Below, piece by piece: positions 28,665-37,335 of a DNA stretch of 64,000 nucleotides. Position 1 is the stretch's first letter. Each line of letters begins with the position of its first letter. The position numbers and the translations under genes were made by a program. The DNA is from Palsa-465 sp963800475 (GTDB lineage Bacteria; Actinomycetota; Thermoleophilia; Solirubrobacterales; Solirubrobacteraceae), in assembly GCA_963800475.1 (NCBI GenBank), contig CAWDAZ010000002.1, forward strand, positions 558,001 to 622,000, given 5' to 3'. The notes beneath the pieces are model-generated. The model was not told the origin of the DNA. It made no database searches and saw nothing but the letters and a program-made list of their open reading frames with translations.

Positions 28665-30656
28665 TCACCTGACCAGGCAATTGGGATTAGGCGGTCCGTC
28701 CGCAGGAAACGCGTGCGCGAGCCCGAGCGCGATGTCGTGCGAGCGCGCCACGTAGCCGGGTGAGTAGTAGTGGATCCCGTCGGGGATGAACCACTTGCGC
28801 TGCGCGTAGGACGCCCAGTCGAACACCCGCATGTTCGGGTACCGGGAACAGTTCGCGAGCAGCGTCTGGTTCCACTTCTGCATCTGGTCCTCGGCGTAGG
28901 GGTTGCCGGGCGGCAGCAGCGAGATCGAGTCGATCCACATCGCCGGCTGCTTGCCGACGATCTCCATCATCCGGTTGATCCGGTACTGATAGCTCGGGCC
29001 TCCGTCGTGGACGTTGTCGACTTCGTTGGTTCCGAGCGCGAAGATCCAGCAGCCGTTGAAGCCCTGCTGGATGTGGTTCTGCGCGACGGTCGCGGCGTTC
29101 GCATTGCCCTCGAACGTCTCGACGATCGAGCGTGCCCCGGAGATTTCGGGGATCGTCGTCTGCACGCCGACGTCGGACAGCTGGGCGGGCAGCTGCAGCT
29201 TCTGGTTCGGGATGTAGTCGTTCGAGGTCTCGCCCTCGGACGTCGAATCGCCGATATAGACGACCGACTTGCACGAGGTCCTCGTCGAGGCCACCGCCTT
29301 GCGCGCCGCCGGCTCCGCGGCGCTTGTCGTGGTCGTGTGGGAGCCCCCGGACTGCCCCGCGACCGCCGTGCTGCCCGCCGTGCGCTGTTTTAGGCGGGGG
29401 ATCGTCGCGATCTTCCTGACGCTCGTCGAGGTGAGGCTCGCCGACGCGACCGGCAGTGCTCCTGCCAGTCCAAGCAGCGGGATCAGCACCGCCGCGAACA
29501 CCGCCGACAGCGCGACCGCGCGCGGCTGCGCGCCGATCCGGCTCGCGCCGCTGCGCAGCTGGCGCCACAGACGCCCGATCGCCCCGTGGCGGACCGGCTC
29601 CTCGACGTACCGCCACGAGAGGCTCGCGATCGCGACGGTGGCGGCGACCTCGAGCGTCCCGCGCACCCATCCGGGAGACTGGCCGGCGGGGGTCGCCAGC
29701 ACGATGATCGGCCACTGCCACAGGTAGATCCCGTAGGAGCGCACCCCGATCCACCGCAACGGCCTCCAGCTGAGCGCCGCGCCGACGCGGCTCGCCGGGT
29801 GCACGACCGCCGCCACGACCGCTGCGGTCGCGAGCGACAGCAGCAGGAACCCGTACGGGTACAGGAACGAGCTGAACGCATCGGTTTGCCAGATCAGCAG
29901 CACGATCACGAGCGCGCCGAGCACGGCGAAGCCGTCGAGCAGCACCGGCAGGCGGGGGTTGACCGCCGCCCGGCGCGGCAGCCGGCTCGGCCAGACGATC
30001 GCCAGCGCCGCCCCGATCAGCAGCGTGAACGCACGGGTGTCGGTGCCCTCGTACGCGCGGGTCGGGTCGTAGCCGGGGTGGAACGCGATGCCCATCACGA
30101 CCATCGAGACCACGGCGAGGCCGATCGTCATCCACAGCAGCCCCGTCCGGGTGCGGAGCACCCGGACGCCGAACAGCACCAGCCACGGCCACACGATGTA
30201 GAACTGCTCCTCGATCGCCAGCGACCAGATGTGATCGAGCGGCAGCGGGGTCGCGAACCGGGCGAAGTACGACCCGTGCTGGGCGATCGTCGACCAGTTC
30301 GCGAAGTACAGGGCCGACGAGATCACCTGACGGCGGACCTGATCGAGCTGCGAGGCATCGAACAGCGCGATCCACACGCTGACGACCGCCAGCATCAGGA
30401 ACAGCGCGGGCAGCAGCCGCCGAGCCCGCCGCAGCCAGAACTGTCCGAGCCCGAGGTTTCCGAATCGCCCCCAGTGCCCGAGCAGCAGGTCGGTGATCAG
30501 GTAGCCCGACAGCGTGAAGAAGATCCCGACCCCGAGCATCCCGCCCTTCGCCCACGGCAAGCCGAGGTGGTAGGCGATCACGCCTATCACCGCCAGCGCA
30601 CGGATCCCGTCGAGGCCGCCGATGTAACGGCGGCCCGGCTCGATTGGGCGTGGCAT
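28665..30656 (-). CDS. Acyltransferase 3 membrane protein fused to SGNH domain (OafA/OatA type)
   Basis: 663 residues. The N-terminal ~390 residues are an acyltransferase-3 domain with about ten helices; GIRALAVIGVIAYHLG carries the catalytic-type His and GVGIFFTLSGYLITDLLL the family signature, with IWSLAIEEQFYIVWP further on. After an 11th helix and a Ser/Thr linker, the C-terminal ~200 residues are an SGNH-like domain (VVYIGDSTSEGE with the GDS nucleophile, and IPDGIHYYSPGY as the Asp-His block). Such fusions move acyl groups across the membrane and onto peptidoglycan or surface glycans. Upstream gap to the next gene (30657-30770) holds nothing recognisable. Confidence 0.92.
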   Translation of the reverse strand: MPRPIEPGRRYIGGLDGIRALAVIGVIAYHLGLPWAKGGMLGVGIFFTLSGYLITDLLLGHWGRFGNLGLGQFWLRRARRLLPALFLMLAVVSVWIALFDASQLDQVRRQVISSALYFANWSTIAQHGSYFARFATPLPLDHIWSLAIEEQFYIVWPWLVLFGVRVLRTRTGLLWMTIGLAVVSMVVMGIAFHPGYDPTRAYEGTDTRAFTLLIGAALAIVWPSRLPRRAAVNPRLPVLLDGFAVLGALVIVLLIWQTDAFSSFLYPYGFLLLSLATAAVVAAVVHPASRVGAALSWRPLRWIGVRSYGIYLWQWPIIVLATPAGQSPGWVRGTLEVAATVAIASLSWRYVEEPVRHGAIGRLWRQLRSGASRIGAQPRAVALSAVFAAVLIPLLGLAGALPVASASLTSTSVRKIATIPRLKQRTAGSTAVAGQSGGSHTTTTSAAEPAARKAVASTRTSCKSVVYIGDSTSEGETSNDYIPNQKLQLPAQLSDVGVQTTIPEISGARSIVETFEGNANAATVAQNHIQQGFNGCWIFALGTNEVDNVHDGGPSYQYRINRMMEIVGKQPAMWIDSISLLPPGNPYAEDQMQKWNQTLLANCSRYPNMRVFDWASYAQRKWFIPDGIHYYSPGYVARSHDIALGLAHAFPADGPPNPNCLVR

Positions 30657-30770
30657 CGCTAGGCCCTGAGGCCTCGGGTCGGCGGGCTGTCAGCTCCCCG
30701 GGGGCTCAACGCATTCAAGTGTGCCGCAATCCCCGGTCGCGAGGTGTCGCGCCGCCGGCGCGGCCCGGAC

Positions 30771-31766
30771 CTACCGCGCCAGCGCCTCGATCGTGTTGGC
30801 GACCGCCTCCAGCCCGCCGAACGGGGTCCACACCAGCGCCCGCTCGAACAGGCCGGCGCGCCGCTCCTCGTACTGCCTGCGGACCTCGTCGGGCGTCCCG
30901 GCGATCGCGATCGCGGCGAGCATCTCGTCCGTGACGGCGGCGGCCATTCCCGCCCAGTCACGCTGCTGCCACGCAGCGCGGATCTTGTCGGCCTGCCCCC
31001 CGAAGCCGTGGTGGGTAAGCACCGGCCGGTAGGTCGAGACGGTCGAGTTGAACGCGATCACCCCCCGCGCGACCTCGCGCGCGGCGGCGCCGTCCTCGCC
31101 CGTGATGCACGTGATGTAGCCAGCGATCGGCGGAGGCCGATCGCGCCCCGCTCGTTCCGCGCCGCGCGCGAGCGCGGGGCGGACGACCTCCCGCGTGTAC
31201 TCGGGCGTGAACAGCGGGTGCCCAACCAGGCCGTCCGCAACGGCGCCGGCGGCTTCGATCATCCGCACGTTCACGCCCGCCATGTAGATCGGGAGGTCGG
31301 CTCTGAGCGGCGGCGGGACCGGCGCGGTTGGGTGCACGATCGTGCGGTAGAAGCGCCCCTCGTGCTCGAGCGGGCCCTCGTGGAGCCGCAGCAGCGAGCG
31401 GACCAACGGCACCAGCTCCTCCATCCGCGCGGCCGGATGCTCGCCATCCAGCCCGTGCCACTCCCGCTGCATCCGCTGCGTGCCCGTGCCGAGCCCGAGG
31501 ATCAGCCGTCCGCCCGACAGGGAATCCAGGTCGCGCGCCTCGGCAGCCAGCACCAGCGGAGTGCGGCCGAACGCGTACGCGATCGCCGTCCCGAGCGTCG
31601 CCCGCTCGGTGGCCTGCGCGACCGCCGCCAGCGTGACCGTCGCCGAGTGATCGGGGAACTCCGTCGTCCACACCGACTCGAAGCCGGCCTGCTCGGCCAG
31701 CACGGCGGCGGCGACCGTCTCGTCGATCGTCGGCAGCGACAGGACGATCCCGAGCTCGCTCACCAT
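30771..31766 (-). CDS. LLM-class flavin-dependent oxidoreductase
   Basis: 331 residues from ATG 31766. Luciferase-like barrel: ELGIVLSLPTIDETVAAAVLAEQAGFESVWTTEFPDHS, ATERATLGTAIAYAFGRTPLVLAAEARDLDSLSGGRLILGLGTGTQRM, then LPIYMAGVNVRMIEAAGAVADGLVGHPLFT. F420 or FMN is the likely cofactor. Twelve bases separate it from the adenine deaminase gene, so the two are probably transcribed together. Only family-level similarity to the LLM protein at 25083-25931. Confidence 0.9.
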   Translation of the reverse strand: MVSELGIVLSLPTIDETVAAAVLAEQAGFESVWTTEFPDHSATVTLAAVAQATERATLGTAIAYAFGRTPLVLAAEARDLDSLSGGRLILGLGTGTQRMQREWHGLDGEHPAARMEELVPLVRSLLRLHEGPLEHEGRFYRTIVHPTAPVPPPLRADLPIYMAGVNVRMIEAAGAVADGLVGHPLFTPEYTREVVRPALARGAERAGRDRPPPIAGYITCITGEDGAAAREVARGVIAFNSTVSTYRPVLTHHGFGGQADKIRAAWQQRDWAGMAAAVTDEMLAAIAIAGTPDEVRRQYEERRAGLFERALVWTPFGGLEAVANTIEALAR

Positions 31767-31778
31767 GTCTTCTTCAGC

Positions 31779-32795
31779 TCACGCGTCGCCGAGCAGCCGC
31801 GCGGCGACCGCGTCGACCTCGGCCAGATGGCGCCGCTTGACGTCCGGGTCCAGGAACGACGCCTCGAAGCTGTTGCGCGCCACCTGCACGATCTCCTCGT
31901 CGCTGAGGCCCATGCCGTCGCTGCCGAGCACCGTGAAGTTCGCCCCGACGTAGCCGCCGAAATACGACGGGTCGTCGGAGTTGGCGCTCACGATCAGCCC
32001 GCTTCGCAGCAGCTGCGGGAGCGGGTGCTCACGGATGTCCTTGACGACCTTCAGCCGGAGGTTCGAGAGCGGGCACATCGTGAGCGGGATCCGGTCGCGC
32101 CGGAGCCGCTCCACGAGCTGCGGATCGTCGACCGCGGCGTTCCCGTGATCGATCCGCTCCCACCCGAGCTCGAGCGCTTCCCACACATATGCGGGCGGCC
32201 CCTCCTCGCCGGCGTGGCCGACCTTGTGCTTGCCGAGCTGCCCGGCGCGCTCGTAGACGGCTCTGAACTTCGACGGCGGGTTGCCGCGCTCGGAGGAATC
32301 GAGGCCGACGCCGATCCACCGGTCCGAGAACGGCAGCGCGTCCTCGAGCGTCTGGATCGCCGACTCGCAGCTCAGATGGCGCAGCAAGCAGATGATCAGG
32401 TGCGAGCTGATCCCCAACCGCTCGCGTCCCTCGTCGAGCCCGTCGGTGATCCCGTCGATCACGGTCTCGATCGCCACGCCGCGCTCGGTGTGCGTCTGCG
32501 GGTCGCAGAAGATCTCGACGTGCCGGACGTTGTCCTCGGCGACCCGCTCGAGGTAGGCGATCGTCAGCCGGCGGAAGTCATCGCGAGTGCGCAGCACCGC
32601 GCACGCCGCGTAGTAGATGTCGAGGAAGTCCTGCAGCTCACCGAAGTCGTAGGCGGCCTTGACGGACTCGATGTCCGGGTAGGGAAGCTCGACCCCGTTC
32701 CGCGCCGCGAGCTCGAACATCAGCTCCGGCTCGAGCGTCCCCTCGATGTGGATGTGTAGCTCGGCCTTCGGGAGCTCGTGGGCGAGGTCGGCCAC
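31779..32795 (-). CDS. Adenine deaminase of the adenosine-deaminase family (Aah1/PA0148 type)
   Basis: 338 residues from GTG 32795, which falls just before LPKAELHIHIEGTLEPELMFELA. Zinc ligands HIHIEG, GHAGEEGPP (with catalytic Glu) and NSDDPSYFGGYVGANF. LTMCPLSNLRLKVV and ERIDHG are characteristic of the adenine deaminase subgroup rather than classical adenosine deaminase. It hydrolyses adenine to hypoxanthine for purine salvage. The frame runs 37 codons further upstream without homology. Confidence 0.9.
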   Translation of the reverse strand: MADLAHELPKAELHIHIEGTLEPELMFELAARNGVELPYPDIESVKAAYDFGELQDFLDIYYAACAVLRTRDDFRRLTIAYLERVAEDNVRHVEIFCDPQTHTERGVAIETVIDGITDGLDEGRERLGISSHLIICLLRHLSCESAIQTLEDALPFSDRWIGVGLDSSERGNPPSKFRAVYERAGQLGKHKVGHAGEEGPPAYVWEALELGWERIDHGNAAVDDPQLVERLRRDRIPLTMCPLSNLRLKVVKDIREHPLPQLLRSGLIVSANSDDPSYFGGYVGANFTVLGSDGMGLSDEEIVQVARNSFEASFLDPDVKRRHLAEVDAVAARLLGDA

Positions 32796-32962
32796 CGGGG
32801 CGCACTCTAACTCCGGTGCCTGTCCGGACGCGTCGCTCGGTAATCCATACGTACGTGGTAACGCGCGCCGGCCCTGCCGCGAACAGCGGAGGCCGTCGCA
32901 GCTCACCGTACCTACGCTCGTGGTGTGACGAAAGGAGGTTCAAATGTCCGCCCTAAGAACCA

Positions 32963-33406
32963 ATGGGGCGCGTACGGGAGAGGGCGGACGTTGGTCCAGC
33001 GCTGACCTACGAGACTGAAGAGCCTTCGTACAAGGGCGCAGGATGGATCGTGTTCGCGACCGCGATGTTCGTGATCGCCGCGTGCCTCAACATCATCTGG
33101 GGCATCGCGGCCGTCTCGAGCTCGCACTTCTTCGTTGCGAACGCGCACTACATCCTCAGCGACCTGAACACCTGGGGCTGGGTCGTGATGGGCTTCGGGG
33201 CCGTTGAGGCCCTCGCCGCTCTGTCGATCTGGCGCGGAGGTTCGTTCGGACGCTGGTTCGGGATCGCCGTCGCAAGCATCGCCGCGGTTGTGGCGATGGT
33301 GACGATTCCGGCCTATCCGTTCTGGTCGCTGACGCTAGTCGCGCTCTACATCCTGGTCGTGTACGGCCTTGCCGCGTACGGCGGCAAGCCGGCTCTGACC
33401 GGTTGA
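32963..33406 (+). CDS. DUF7144-type four-helix membrane protein
   Basis: 147 residues with four hydrophobic segments (WIVFATAMFVIAACLNIIWGIAAV; WGWVVMGFGAVEALAALSIW; FGIAVASIAAVVAMVTI; WSLTLVALYILVVYGLAAY) and the FFVANAHYILSDLNTWGWV motif I associate with DUF7144, a common actinobacterial membrane family of unknown role. The best ribosome site (AAAGGAGG, 32932-32939) serves ATG 32944, in another frame, which reads 24 codons and stops. So either a short leader is translated first, or an indel separates the true start from this frame. Start is therefore uncertain. Confidence 0.8.
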   Translation: MGRVRERADVGPALTYETEEPSYKGAGWIVFATAMFVIAACLNIIWGIAAVSSSHFFVANAHYILSDLNTWGWVVMGFGAVEALAALSIWRGGSFGRWFGIAVASIAAVVAMVTIPAYPFWSLTLVALYILVVYGLAAYGGKPALTG

Positions 33407-33422
33407 CAGCCCGACGCGGCCT

Positions 33423-33448
33423 GGGCGGCCCCCTCAGGGGGGTCGCCC
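33423..33448. terminator. Bidirectional hairpin terminator
   Basis: GGGCGGCCCCC and its near-complement pair into an 11-bp, very GC-rich stem with one G-T wobble and a loop of about 3-4 bases. It lies between the stops of two convergent genes (33406 and 33465), where a shared terminator is expected. No long T run follows, as is usual in high-GC actinobacteria. Confidence 0.55.
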
Positions 33449-33464
33449 TCCGCCGCCCGTGAGC

Positions 33465-34298
33465 TCAAGCCACCGCGTCGGCCGGCAATCCGACCAGTGC
33501 TGCGCTTCGCTCCCACAGGCCCGCGGCCAGCTCGGGATCGCGCGCGGCGTCGCTCGGCTGCGAGACCTTCTCCTCCTCGATGTACTCGCCCGTCAGTCGC
33601 CCGCCCTCCTCAGAGGTGGCGAGCCACACCAGCGAGCGCGCGCCGCGCTCCGGAGAACGGAAGAACGGCGCCCCGAGCGTTGTCAGCAGTTTCCAGATCC
33701 CGTTCTCGTTCTTCCCGAAGCCGGTGCGCACGACGCCGGGGTGAAAGCAGTTGGCGTGCACGTCGGGCACGCGCCGCGCGAGCTCGCGGGTGAACAGGAT
33801 GTTGCACAGCTTGGAGGTGCCGTACACCCGCATCGCGGAGTACGAACGCTCGGACTGCAGGTCGTCCAGATCCAGGCGGCCGCCGGTGTGCGCGTCGGAC
33901 GCGGTCGTCACGACCCGGCCTCCCGAGAGCCGGTCGAGGAGCAGGTTCGTGAGCAGGAACGGCGCCAGATGATTGAGCGCGAAGGTCCGCTCGAATCCCT
34001 CGGGCGTCACCGCGCGGGACGCGAACAGCGCGCCTGCGTTGTTCGCGAGCACGTCGATCCGCTCGTGGCGCTCGCGCAGCTCGCCCGCCAGCGTGCGCAC
34101 GTCCGCCATCAGCGTCAGATCGGCGACCTGCGTGTGAACCGGCGCCCCGCCGCCCGCGTCGGTTGCCTCGCGTGCGACCGCTTCGACGCGCTCGGGCTCG
34201 CGGCCGACCACGACCAGCTCCACGCCCCGTCCGGCCAGCTCGACCGCGGCGGCGCGCCCGATCCCACGTGTGGCTCCGGTGAGCACGACCAGCGTCAC
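33465..34298 (-). CDS. SDR-family oxidoreductase (retinol dehydrogenase/protochlorophyllide reductase-like)
   Basis: 277 residues from GTG 34298. LTGATRGIGRAAAVELAGRG is the NAD(P) glycine motif, VLANNAGALF the NNAG strand, VVTTASDAHTGG the catalytic Ser and YGTSKLCNILFTRELARRV the Y-x3-K. HALNHLAPFLLTNLL-type segment (FALNHLAPFLLTNLL) places it with the retinol-dehydrogenase-like subgroup. Substrate unknown. Divergent from the PAP2 gene. Confidence 0.88.
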   Translation of the reverse strand: MTLVVLTGATRGIGRAAAVELAGRGVELVVVGREPERVEAVAREATDAGGGAPVHTQVADLTLMADVRTLAGELRERHERIDVLANNAGALFASRAVTPEGFERTFALNHLAPFLLTNLLLDRLSGGRVVTTASDAHTGGRLDLDDLQSERSYSAMRVYGTSKLCNILFTRELARRVPDVHANCFHPGVVRTGFGKNENGIWKLLTTLGAPFFRSPERGARSLVWLATSEEGGRLTGEYIEEEKVSQPSDAARDPELAAGLWERSAALVGLPADAVA

Positions 34299-34335
34299 GG
34301 GCGCGACTCTATCCCCAATCGGCCAAGCTAACCGG

Positions 34336-34971
34336 ATGCAGCATGGATCGCTCATGCGCAGGATGGGCGGCGTCGCGATCGCCGCTGGGGCGGTGTTCGG
34401 GGTGATCACGGCGATCGTCACCTCGAACCACTCGCTGGGGCTCGATGCAGGCGCGTTCGACGTCGCCGACGACATCCGCGCATCGTGGCTCGGCCACGTG
34501 GCGCGGGTGGTGACCTCGTTCGGCCTGCTCGCGATCGTCGGTCCGGCCGTGGTCGCGGCGGCTGCCATGCTGTGGCTGCGGGGCCGCGGCGCCCGCGCGG
34601 CGGCGCTCGTGACCGGTGCGGCGCTGGCATGGCTGAGCGTCTGGATCACGAAGGCGGTCGTCGGCCGCGCCCGTCCGCCGCATCCGGTCGTGCACACCGT
34701 CGGACACAGCTATCCGTCGGCGCACGCCGCCAATGCCGTCGGGTGGCTGGCACTCGCGGTTGCGCTCACCTGCCTGATCGGCTCGCGGCTTGGCCGGGTC
34801 GCTGCAGTGAGTGCGGGCGCCGCGCTCGCCGTGCTGGTCGGGCTCAGCCGGATCTACCTGCGCGCGCACTACCTCTCCGACGTGATCGCGGGCGAGGCGC
34901 TCGCGGTCACGATGTACGCGCTGGCGGTGACCGGTGTGCTCCGGTGGCGGTATCGTCGCGGGAGCCGGTAG
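34336..34971 (+). CDS. PAP2-family membrane phosphatase
   Basis: 211 residues from ATG 34336, with about five to six helices. All three PAP2 motifs are present: KAVVGRARPP, SYPSAHAAN, and SRIYLRAHYLSDVIAGE. The family dephosphorylates lipid phosphates such as undecaprenyl diphosphate or phosphatidic acid outside the cytosol. It lies 24 bp upstream of the PTPS gene in the same direction and may share its promoter. A role in carrier-lipid recycling is possible but not shown. Confidence 0.9.
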   Translation: MQHGSLMRRMGGVAIAAGAVFGVITAIVTSNHSLGLDAGAFDVADDIRASWLGHVARVVTSFGLLAIVGPAVVAAAAMLWLRGRGARAAALVTGAALAWLSVWITKAVVGRARPPHPVVHTVGHSYPSAHAANAVGWLALAVALTCLIGSRLGRVAAVSAGAALAVLVGLSRIYLRAHYLSDVIAGEALAVTMYALAVTGVLRWRYRRGSR

Positions 34972-34995
34972 AAAGCTGGGCGAATCTGGAGGCTT

Positions 34996-35472
34996 GTGTT
35001 GGCGTACCGTGATCTCACCGAGGCCGTTCCGGACGTCGTGCAGCGATCGGCGGCGCCGGCCTCGACGACCGTCCTGATCAGCCGCCGCGAGTCGTTCAAC
35101 GCGGCCCACGCGCTGCGAAACCCGGACCTCTCGGAAGCCGAGAACCAGCGGCTGTACGGAAAGTGCGCCAACCTCCACGGCCACAACTACGTGCTCGAGG
35201 TCGAGGTCGCGGGTGCGGTCGATCCGAACACGGGCTACGTGTTCGACCTCAAGGAGCTCTCGGATGTGATCTCCAGGCGGATCATCGAGGACGTCGATCA
35301 CCGCAACCTGAACACCGACGTTCCGTGGCTGGCGGGGCTGATTCCGACGGCTGAGAACCTGGCTTTGGCGTTTCGGGAGAGGATTCGGCCGGAGCTGCCG
35401 GAAGGATCACTGCGAAGGGTTCGCGTGTGGGAGACAGACAAGAACTGGGCCGAGGTCGGTGAGGGCGGGTGA
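34996..35472 (+). CDS. 6-pyruvoyl-tetrahydropterin / 6-carboxytetrahydropterin synthase (PTPS/QueD family)
   Basis: 158 residues from GTG 34996, with ribosome site TGGAGG. Zinc ligands H38 (FNAAH), H61 and H63 (LHGHNY); catalytic C57 (YGKCANLHGH); D101-H102 (VDHRNLN) and E146 (WETDKN). LSEAENQRLYGKC, DPNTGYVFDLKEL and NTDVPWLAGLIPTAEN match the layout of eukaryotic-type PTPS as well as bacterial QueD. It acts on 7,8-dihydroneopterin triphosphate. No other queuosine genes are near; instead a methyltransferase, a GT4 and an SDR follow in a tight operon, suggesting a pterin product other than queuosine. Confidence 0.9.
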   Translation: MLAYRDLTEAVPDVVQRSAAPASTTVLISRRESFNAAHALRNPDLSEAENQRLYGKCANLHGHNYVLEVEVAGAVDPNTGYVFDLKELSDVISRRIIEDVDHRNLNTDVPWLAGLIPTAENLALAFRERIRPELPEGSLRRVRVWETDKNWAEVGEGG

Positions 35473-36244
35473 GCTGCTGTCGCGCGGCGCGGGGGATCTG
35501 CGCACCCGCTACACCGCCGCCGACCTGAGCGCGCTCGGCGCCGATGAGGCGCGGCGGTTCCTGCGCGGCGGCTCCGGCGACCCCGGGGTCGACCTGCCGC
35601 TCGCGTTCGAGCTCCTGTACCGCCTCGAGCCGGAGCTCTACGACCGGCTCGCGAGCGCGGAGCGGCTGCATCCCGCGGTCATTCAGTGGCTCCCGGCGGG
35701 CCTCGAGCGGATCGTCGAGGTGGGCGCCGGAACGGGCCGGCTCACGCTCGAGTTGCTCGGCCGCGGTGATGAGATTGTGGCGGTCGAGCCCGCGCAGCCG
35801 CTCCGCGAGCTCCTCGTCCGCAAGCTCGGCCGCGTGGAGCGTGGCGACAGCGTGCGGGTGACCGCCGGCTTCTTCGATCAGCTCCCGGTGCCGGACCGTT
35901 GGTCCGATCTGGTGGTCGCGTGCTCGGCGCTCACGCCCGAGCCGGGGCACGGTGGCGACGCCGGCCTCGCGGAGATGGAGCGCGTCTGCAAGCTGGGCGG
36001 GTGCGTCGCGATCGTGTGGCCGAACGACGTGGGGTGGCTCGAGGCCAAGGGCTATCGCTACGTCAGCTTTCCGGGCGACATGTTCGTGGAGTTCGCAAGC
36101 CCAGCCGAAGCCGCTGAGCTGGCGGAGATCTTCTACCCGGGGGCGGCGGCGGAGATCCGCCGGAGCGGGGTGCAGCGCGTGTCGTTCGACGCGCTCGGCA
36201 TCAATCCCCCGCGCGACGTCGCGTTCAAGGTGCTGGCGGCGTGA
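35459..36244 (+). CDS. SAM-dependent methyltransferase-like protein in the PTPS operon
   Basis: 261 residues from GTG 35459, overlapping the PTPS gene by 14 bp. SAM site IVEVGAGTGRLTLELL, then EIVAVEPAQPLRELL, DLVVACSALTPEP and LGGCVAIVWPNDVGWLEAKGY. The N-terminal ~70 residues (LFLLYRLEPELYDRLASAERLHP-like) are helical and unassigned. It could methylate a pterin or the sugar attached to it. That is inferred only from the operon. Confidence 0.82.
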   Translation: MRAGELLSRGAGDLRTRYTAADLSALGADEARRFLRGGSGDPGVDLPLAFELLYRLEPELYDRLASAERLHPAVIQWLPAGLERIVEVGAGTGRLTLELLGRGDEIVAVEPAQPLRELLVRKLGRVERGDSVRVTAGFFDQLPVPDRWSDLVVACSALTPEPGHGGDAGLAEMERVCKLGGCVAIVWPNDVGWLEAKGYRYVSFPGDMFVEFASPAEAAELAEIFYPGAAAEIRRSGVQRVSFDALGINPPRDVAFKVLAA

Positions 36245-37329
36245 AGATCGCGATCGTCGCGCCGCTGGTCAGCCCGATCCGCGAGCCGCAGCGAGGCGGC
36301 TCGCAGGCCTTCCTGTCGGAGCTCGCGCGCGGCCTCGCCGGCAGGCGCCACACTGTGCACCTGTATGCGGCGTCCGGATCGCAGGTGCGCGGCGTCGAGG
36401 TGATCGACACCGGGATCGAACACCGCGCGCTGGCGGCGACGCTCTACCGAGCCGACCGGGAGGGGGACGACGACGGCGGCTCGGGAGCGGCGAGAACCGC
36501 GTTTGCCCGCGTATACGCGCAGATCCGCGACAACCAATACGACGTCGTCCACAACCACGCGTTCGACGCACCCGCGGTCAGCCTGGCTTCGCAGCTCGGG
36601 GCGCCGGTGCTGCACACGCTGCACCTGCCGCCCGAGCGGTGGGTAGCGGACGCGCTCCGTGAGGCCCTGGGCGGCGAGCACGCCCCCGCGGTCGCGTGCG
36701 TGTCGGCCGCGCAGGCGAACGAGTGGGGTCGAACCGTCGCCGTCGACGCGATCCTGCCGCCGTATATCCCCACCAGCCGAATCCCATTCTCGCCGGCGGC
36801 GGGCTCCGGCGCCGTGTTCGCCGGGAGACTCAGCCCGGAGAAGGGCGCTGCCGAGGCAATCGCGATCGCGCGGACCGCCGGGCTCCCGATCGTGGTGTTC
36901 GGCGACCGCTACGACGAGCGGTACGCCCGCAGCCGGATCGACCCGGTGAGCGCCGAGCGAGGCGTGGTCGTCCGTCCCGCGGTGTCTCAGGACGAGCTGT
37001 GGGAAGCGATCGGCAGCGCCGCCGTGTTGCTGTGCCCGGCAGGCTGGGACGAGCCGTTCGGGATGGTGGCGGCCGAGGCGCAGGCATGCGGAACGCCGGT
37101 GGTGGCATTCCGGCGGGGCGCGCTCGAGGAGGTGATCGTCGAGGGCGTCAGCGGGTTCCTCGTCGACCCCGGCGACCTCGACGCCGCGGCTGCAGCCGTC
37201 GCGGACGCCCGCGCTCTGTCCCGCGACGCATGCAGAGCGCATGCAGAGACCCACCTCGACATCGAGCTCAGCCTCGACGAGCACGAGCGGCTGTACGAAC
37301 AGCTTGCCGGTGCGTTCGTGGGAGCATGA
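36241..37329 (+). CDS. Glycosyltransferase family 4 in the PTPS operon
   Basis: 362 residues from GTG 36241, in GTGA overlap with the methyltransferase. N-terminal VAPLVSPIREPQRGGSQAFLSELARGL (acceptor loop), AVFAGRLSPEKGAAEAIAIA at the domain junction and DEPFGMVAAEAQACGTPVVAF with E-x7-E-like donor residues. Member of the GT4 group seen with small-molecule acceptors and UDP- or GDP-sugars. With PTPS upstream and an SDR downstream, a pterin acceptor, as for cyanobacterial pterin glucosyltransferases, is plausible. Confidence 0.88.
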   Translation: MKIAIVAPLVSPIREPQRGGSQAFLSELARGLAGRRHTVHLYAASGSQVRGVEVIDTGIEHRALAATLYRADREGDDDGGSGAARTAFARVYAQIRDNQYDVVHNHAFDAPAVSLASQLGAPVLHTLHLPPERWVADALREALGGEHAPAVACVSAAQANEWGRTVAVDAILPPYIPTSRIPFSPAAGSGAVFAGRLSPEKGAAEAIAIARTAGLPIVVFGDRYDERYARSRIDPVSAERGVVVRPAVSQDELWEAIGSAAVLLCPAGWDEPFGMVAAEAQACGTPVVAFRRGALEEVIVEGVSGFLVDPGDLDAAAAAVADARALSRDACRAHAETHLDIELSLDEHERLYEQLAGAFVGA

Positions 37330-37335
37330 ACGCCG

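Noticed and set aside
30744..32759. 671-codon plus-strand frame
   Set aside because: Antisense to the LLM oxidoreductase and adenine deaminase; composition of a shadow frame, no motif.
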